A program made the position numbers and the translations under genes. A stretch of 64,000 nt of DNA from Datnioides undecimradiatus (lineage: Eukaryota > Chordata > Actinopteri > Lobotiformes > Datnioididae): the NCBI GenBank assembly GCA_008933995.1, contig WARS01000029.1:23000879-23064878 (forward strand), given 5' to 3'. Below, piece by piece: positions 60,181 to 64,000 of this stretch (position 1 is its first letter; every line of letters starts with the position of its first letter). The notes beneath the pieces are model-generated. The model saw only the letters and a program-made list of their open reading frames with translations, made no database searches and was not told the origin of the DNA.

Positions 60181-60907
60181 GGACGTAGAAGTGCATGTTA
60201 GCGTCAGTGGCTGGTGAGCGGAGGAGGCGCTTATTGAAGCAACGTGCTCACAGCGCATAACGTGCAGAGTAACTCATCATGTTACTGGTTTAAAGCTGCA
60301 TGAATGTGTTCATCACGCACAGATTGGCTCCAACATTAAAGCTTTATCTTCATTTTACTTATAATAAAATAGAATTAATTGTTTTATTAATCACAGTCTG
60401 CACCTTGACTTAATTAATTAATGTTACTGGGTAAGAGGCATTTCTCTGTGAAATGCGGTGAAACAGAAATATAACATATTAGAAAATAAAAAATATTCTG
60501 CTAACATGCAGTTATGAATATCCTAATATATCTAGAATAACCTTGTTTCAGGCAAATGATGACTGTTAAACAATAAAACTGGTTTTTCATGTCCTGAACA
60601 GAGAATTTAATACACGAGTGTTGATGCAACAGAGCGTTTTAACGTTTTAAAGCTATTTAATGGGATGAGTTTCACTAACCTGATGAGACAAAGAGAGGGA
60701 ATGAACCCAGAAATGTTCCCAAAGAAATGCAGACTTTGACTTCCGAGCACAAACTTATTGAACTGATAGAATTTAATTATAACGTGTGAAACGCAGCAGG
60801 TATGTGGTCCGGACAGGACTAATGACTCCATGTATGAGACTGTTGCCGCCGGTCTCTCATGCTCGTGGGTCGACTGGTTGCACAGAAACTGGCATGTGGT
60901 AGAAACA

Positions 60908-60926
60908 CAGCGCCCTCTGCTGCTGC
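60908..60926 (-). promoter_or_regulatory. CTCF-like motif, - orientation
   Basis: On the - strand GCAGCAGAGGGCGCTG matches the CCAGCAGAGGGCGC form of the CTCF core at nearly every position. Confidence 0.45.
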
Positions 60927-62090
60927 ACTGATGCACACGCACCATCAGCAGCACCGACAGTGACGAGAAAGAGGGAAACTTTGATTTTATGAGCTAATTT
61001 CAGTTTATTGAGCTTATTAAATCTATAAAAACTGTTTTATAATCAAATTATAGTGTGTAACGTATTTTAACTTTGCGTTGTTTCTGGTGACTTTGCATCA
61101 GTTCGCGCTCTTTCATCTTCAGAAGTCCGGCTCCTCCTGAGGGACTGAGCGTGAACCTTCACTGTGTCGTCGACTGTGTTTATATTAAGTGCCTAATTAA
61201 ACACAGACAGATTTCCAAACTATCCCCGGACCTCGGAGTCACGCACCCAAGAAGCACATTGGAATTGGTTTTCAAATAAATAGCTGCCAATCATCCATGT
61301 GCAAAGCATTAATCTTCTGTTTGGTGCTCCGGCTGTGACGGGTTTGAAGAGGGTAAAGCTGCTCTCAAGGCCACGACACGCCTCGCTCCGTGGCAGCTTT
61401 CCCCTCTTTTCACCCCAAAACCCGATATTGAAGCCCAGACGGGCGAGCGCGCAGAGCTTCCCTGCAAATCCAAACAAGGCCATGGGAAACAACTGAGGAA
61501 ACCTTTTCCTCTGGGTCGAGCTGTTTCTGATTTAGCTTCCCTGATGAGTGGAATAATCCTCTGACACGACGGCGCACGAACAGGCCCGTCCATCTTTTAT
61601 TTGCACGCCACTTCAAATGAAATCAAGATTAGCACAGAAACTGATATTTGGATTCAACAAGCTGCCTGAAAAATGTCTCCTTGGAACATCAGATTATGTA
61701 TTTGTCCAACATCAACCGACTGAAAACCAGAATAGTACTGTGGAATCAAGTTCCCAGCTCAGATATTCGGTTTGATAACCTGTGGCTTTGTGCAGCGAAA
61801 CTGTGTTTAACTGGGATTATCTGGGGAGTGTAAACCTGGCAGGCTGAAGAAAACAGCCTTAAATGTGTTTCAGTGAGTTGTAAAAGTCAAATTTTCTGTA
61901 TTTCCTATTTTTATTTTTTATAAAAAGTGGAAACAGAAAAAGCAAAATGCTAAAAATCACCACAGCATCCCAAATAGCTCATGTGTTGTGATCATAGCAG
62001 CTAACATTAACCATAATGTCCTGGATTGGGGAGCAACAAGCCACGGTTCATTAGGCTAACTGAAGCTGAGCCCAGGCCATTGCTGCTAAA

Positions 62091-62109
62091 CTCCGCCCCC
62101 TGCTGGATT
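62091..62109 (-). promoter_or_regulatory. CTCF-like motif, - orientation
   Basis: On the - strand CCAGCAGGGGGCGGAG matches the CCAGCAGGGGGCGC core of CTCF with one difference. Confidence 0.45.
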
Positions 62110-62602
62110 AACCCCAACCACCAGCTCAGCGCTCATCAGGAGCTGCTGTGTTTGCCTTTTTAAAAACCTGTATTCATGCAGCATCGGCTCACTGACTGCA
62201 AATGCTCCTTTACAAATGTCTAGTTTCCCACAGAGAAACTCAGCAGAGGCAGCAGGAGTGTTTGCTAATGATAAGAGTCCATTTAACATCCTGCTTTCTA
62301 GATTCCAGGTGATGTTGCACTAAGAAGACCTGAGGAGCAGCCAGCTCTATGTAATCCTGCAGCAGACGAGTCCTCTGACTGACTGTCCACTTCATCTGTA
62401 CTTCATCTGACCCTTCTGCAAAGACTCCAGGATGTGTGAAGGTTTCCAGCATGGGGAAACTTTCCAGGAAGAGGATTAGCTGAGTCAGTTCAGTAACTTT
62501 TGCAGATTAAAACCTGGAAAAGCTTTTTTTTTTTTTTTAACATCTGTTCCAGTTTCCAGATCTGCAGAGCTTCTGGGTTTTACCGAGCATATTTTCCAGT
62601 AA

Positions 62603-63036
62603 ACTCCTGCTTCTTGGAAAAAGCCGCAGCTGCAGCGAGAACACAGGATCACGGGATTTAAAGCTCAAAAGGAGATGCACAAGGAGATCCTCCTCAGGGT
62701 GGAGGAAACTTTTTTAACAGTCAATCAGGAGGCTCTGAAGCCACAGGAGAAGAGTCTGGCCTCCCTGTCTGCTCAGCAGAAGGAGCGCAGGGCTGCCACG
62801 ATGCAGGCTGAGCGAGCACCAGCTATGTCATCCAGCTGCAGCAGCAGGAGGAGGCAGGACTGGCTGTGAAGAAGCTCTCGGAAGGTGCATGTGTGGGCGA
62901 CGATGTGATGTGCAAATCTGTGCGATCTGGAGAGCAGAGCCGGGACAGATGTTGGAGGAAAGGCCGGATCTTCGCACTCAAGGCCCCGCCCCCCAGTGAA
63001 GGAGGAGGAGAGTGGACGACATCAGCGGTTCAGTAA
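62603..63036 (+). pseudogene. possible broken coiled-coil coding fragment, family unknown
   Basis: From 62603 to about 62815 an open frame encodes a charged helical peptide (for example LRVEETFLTVNQEALKP, SLSAQQKERRAA). The helical character then appears to continue in another frame from 62812 (SYVIQLQQQEEAGLAVKKLSEG) up to a stop at 63034 that overlaps a perfect donor-like gtaagt (63033-63038). This pattern could be a decayed exon or processed gene piece with one frameshift, or two unrelated chance frames. I do not recognise the family and assign no function. Confidence 0.2.
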
Positions 63037-63059
63037 GTCAAACACCTGTGATGACACTG

Positions 63060-63410
63060 AATCACACACAAACTGACATCACATGGGCTTTATTTTCATT
63101 TCCTGGACACTAACACCAACCCTCACCATAACCACTACCTACCCAAACCCAGACCCGTACCCCAACTTTAACCTCTGACCCCCAAAATCTGCTTTTATCC
63201 AATTAGAAACATGCATTTAGTCCCCAGTTGGAAAAGCTGTGTAATCTGAAGTGTGTCCCCAAAAGTAGCCTTAGACAAACTGCCACACACCGACTTGTAC
63301 ACCTGTCTTTGTAGGGACCCGTCACTGACACAGTGCATGCCACAGCCCCCCCACCTGAACCTGAACCTCAGCTTTAAACCAAGTGTGAAACAAGTCCACC
63401 AACACACTAA
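63060..63410. repeat. fish interspersed repeat, degenerate copy
   Basis: The stretch carries runs of CCTCACCATAACC-type C/A-rich sequence, then tttagtccccagt, gtgtccccaaaagtagcc and acctgtctttgtagggaccc. This combination (telomere-like C/A-rich part plus GTCCCC/GGGACC ends) matches a dispersed element I know as common in teleost introns. The boundaries are approximate. Confidence 0.5.
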
Positions 63411-63427
63411 CCCTGCATGCTGGAACG

Positions 63428-63488
63428 CTACACGCTAAATGTAATGCTCGCATGCTAGCTGTAACATTAGCATGCTAACACCAGCACC
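63428..63488. repeat. degenerate GCATGCTAAC-type repeat
   Basis: The sequence shows repeated atgctagc/gcatgctaac/acgctaaatg units with alternating orientation, a low-complexity pattern often seen in fish intergenic DNA. Confidence 0.5.
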
Positions 63489-64000
63489 GGCTTAAGACTG
63501 AGTTTTTCTGAAATTTCACGTCCTGCAGCACAATAAGGAGAATGAACCCCAGGTATTAAAGTAGTAAACTGCCGCCTGGTGCTGATCTGCTCCTCTGTAT
63601 TGTCTCACGCCACCACTGGGTCTCCTGCATTGAAGCAAAAGCAGGATTTCACAGTTGGAGCTGGTTGATCTGGAGTTCGTGTTGTTTTATAGTCCTTTTG
63701 CATTTTTTTCCTTATGGATTCATCTGCTAAATGTTTTCTCCATTTAAATCCAGAATAGAGTGAAAACTGATGACACAGTTGTTTGTTCTTAGCGAGAAGC
63801 TAATGCTCACGCTCTCCCAAACAGGTTGATTGATTTCATGGAACCCTATTATTGAACCATAACCTTCATTTGTCGAGCGACTAAAAATAAATTTGACACT
63901 AAATGTTTGAGCATTTTCTAAATTACAGCACTTTTGTTTTGTCTGCTCTGAAATCACTTTATGCATCATTATCGTTTCGTCGTTTGTCACTTTGTTGAAC

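Larger units (their letters stand above)
57661..64000. other. foxc1 upstream region
   Basis: This is 6.3 kb with no confident gene. It has a (CTC)n run at 57679-57718, (AAT)n at about 58564-58583, A/T-rich stretches with TTAATTAATTA motifs at 59055-59067 and 60411-60421, three CTCF-like motifs (60162-60180, 60908-60926, 62091-62109), two repeat-free stretches at about 61.2-61.35 and 61.6-61.83 kb that look like conserved-element candidates, a broken coiled-coil-like open stretch at 62603-63036, and a fish interspersed repeat from about 63.06 kb. In vertebrates foxf2 usually lies beyond foxc1 on this side, outside the window. Confidence 0.6.

Noticed and set aside
63110..63180. Interstitial telomere-like sequence
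   Set aside because: The C/A-rich words (aaccctcaccataacc) are too irregular for TTAGGG repeats and fit a known type of fish interspersed repeat better.

Overview
This is vertebrate, almost certainly teleost fish, nuclear DNA. It has split protein exons with GT-AG introns, very many long (CA)n/(GT)n microsatellites, fish-type degenerate minisatellites, and the gmds-foxc1 gene pair that is neighbouring in vertebrates. Introns of more than 16 kb and about 30 kb argue against a compact pufferfish-type genome. A percomorph-like teleost is my best guess, but the species cannot be fixed from the sequence.

Layout. Positions 1-16592 are intron of gmds (GDP-mannose 4,6-dehydratase, + strand), with no recognisable upstream exon in the window. 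The last four coding exons of gmds are at 16593-16711, 17662-17758, 48192-48260 and 49629-49691. Together they encode the C-terminal 115 residues and the stop codon. The 3' UTR follows, with an AATAAA at 50179-50184. Between the second and third of these exons lies a 30.4 kb intron filled with microsatellites and scattered plain-looking stretches that may be conserved regulatory elements. A convergent intergenic region (about 50.2-55.4 kb) separates gmds from foxc1, an intronless forkhead transcription factor gene on the - strand (CDS 55890-57305, 471 residues). The remaining 6.4 kb (57.6-64 kb) is foxc1 upstream DNA. It holds A/T-rich homeodomain-type motifs, three same-orientation CTCF-like motifs, a possible broken coiled-coil coding fragment and a fish interspersed repeat at the right edge.

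How the parts relate. gmds is a housekeeping enzyme of GDP-fucose synthesis, and foxc1 is a tightly regulated developmental gene. Their retained linkage fits the known pattern in which large introns of a bystander gene carry enhancers for a neighbouring developmental gene. This is inference here; no enhancer activity can be read from sequence alone.

I found no new multi-gene system. The observations most worth checking are the architecture around the 69-nt gmds exon (a 100-nt pure pyrimidine tract up to the acceptor, an implied distant branch point, and complementary repeats on both sides), a set of CTCF-like motifs in convergent orientation flanking the window, a perfect 12-bp hairpin at 44.5 kb, and a very CpG-dense patch inside the last gmds intron.
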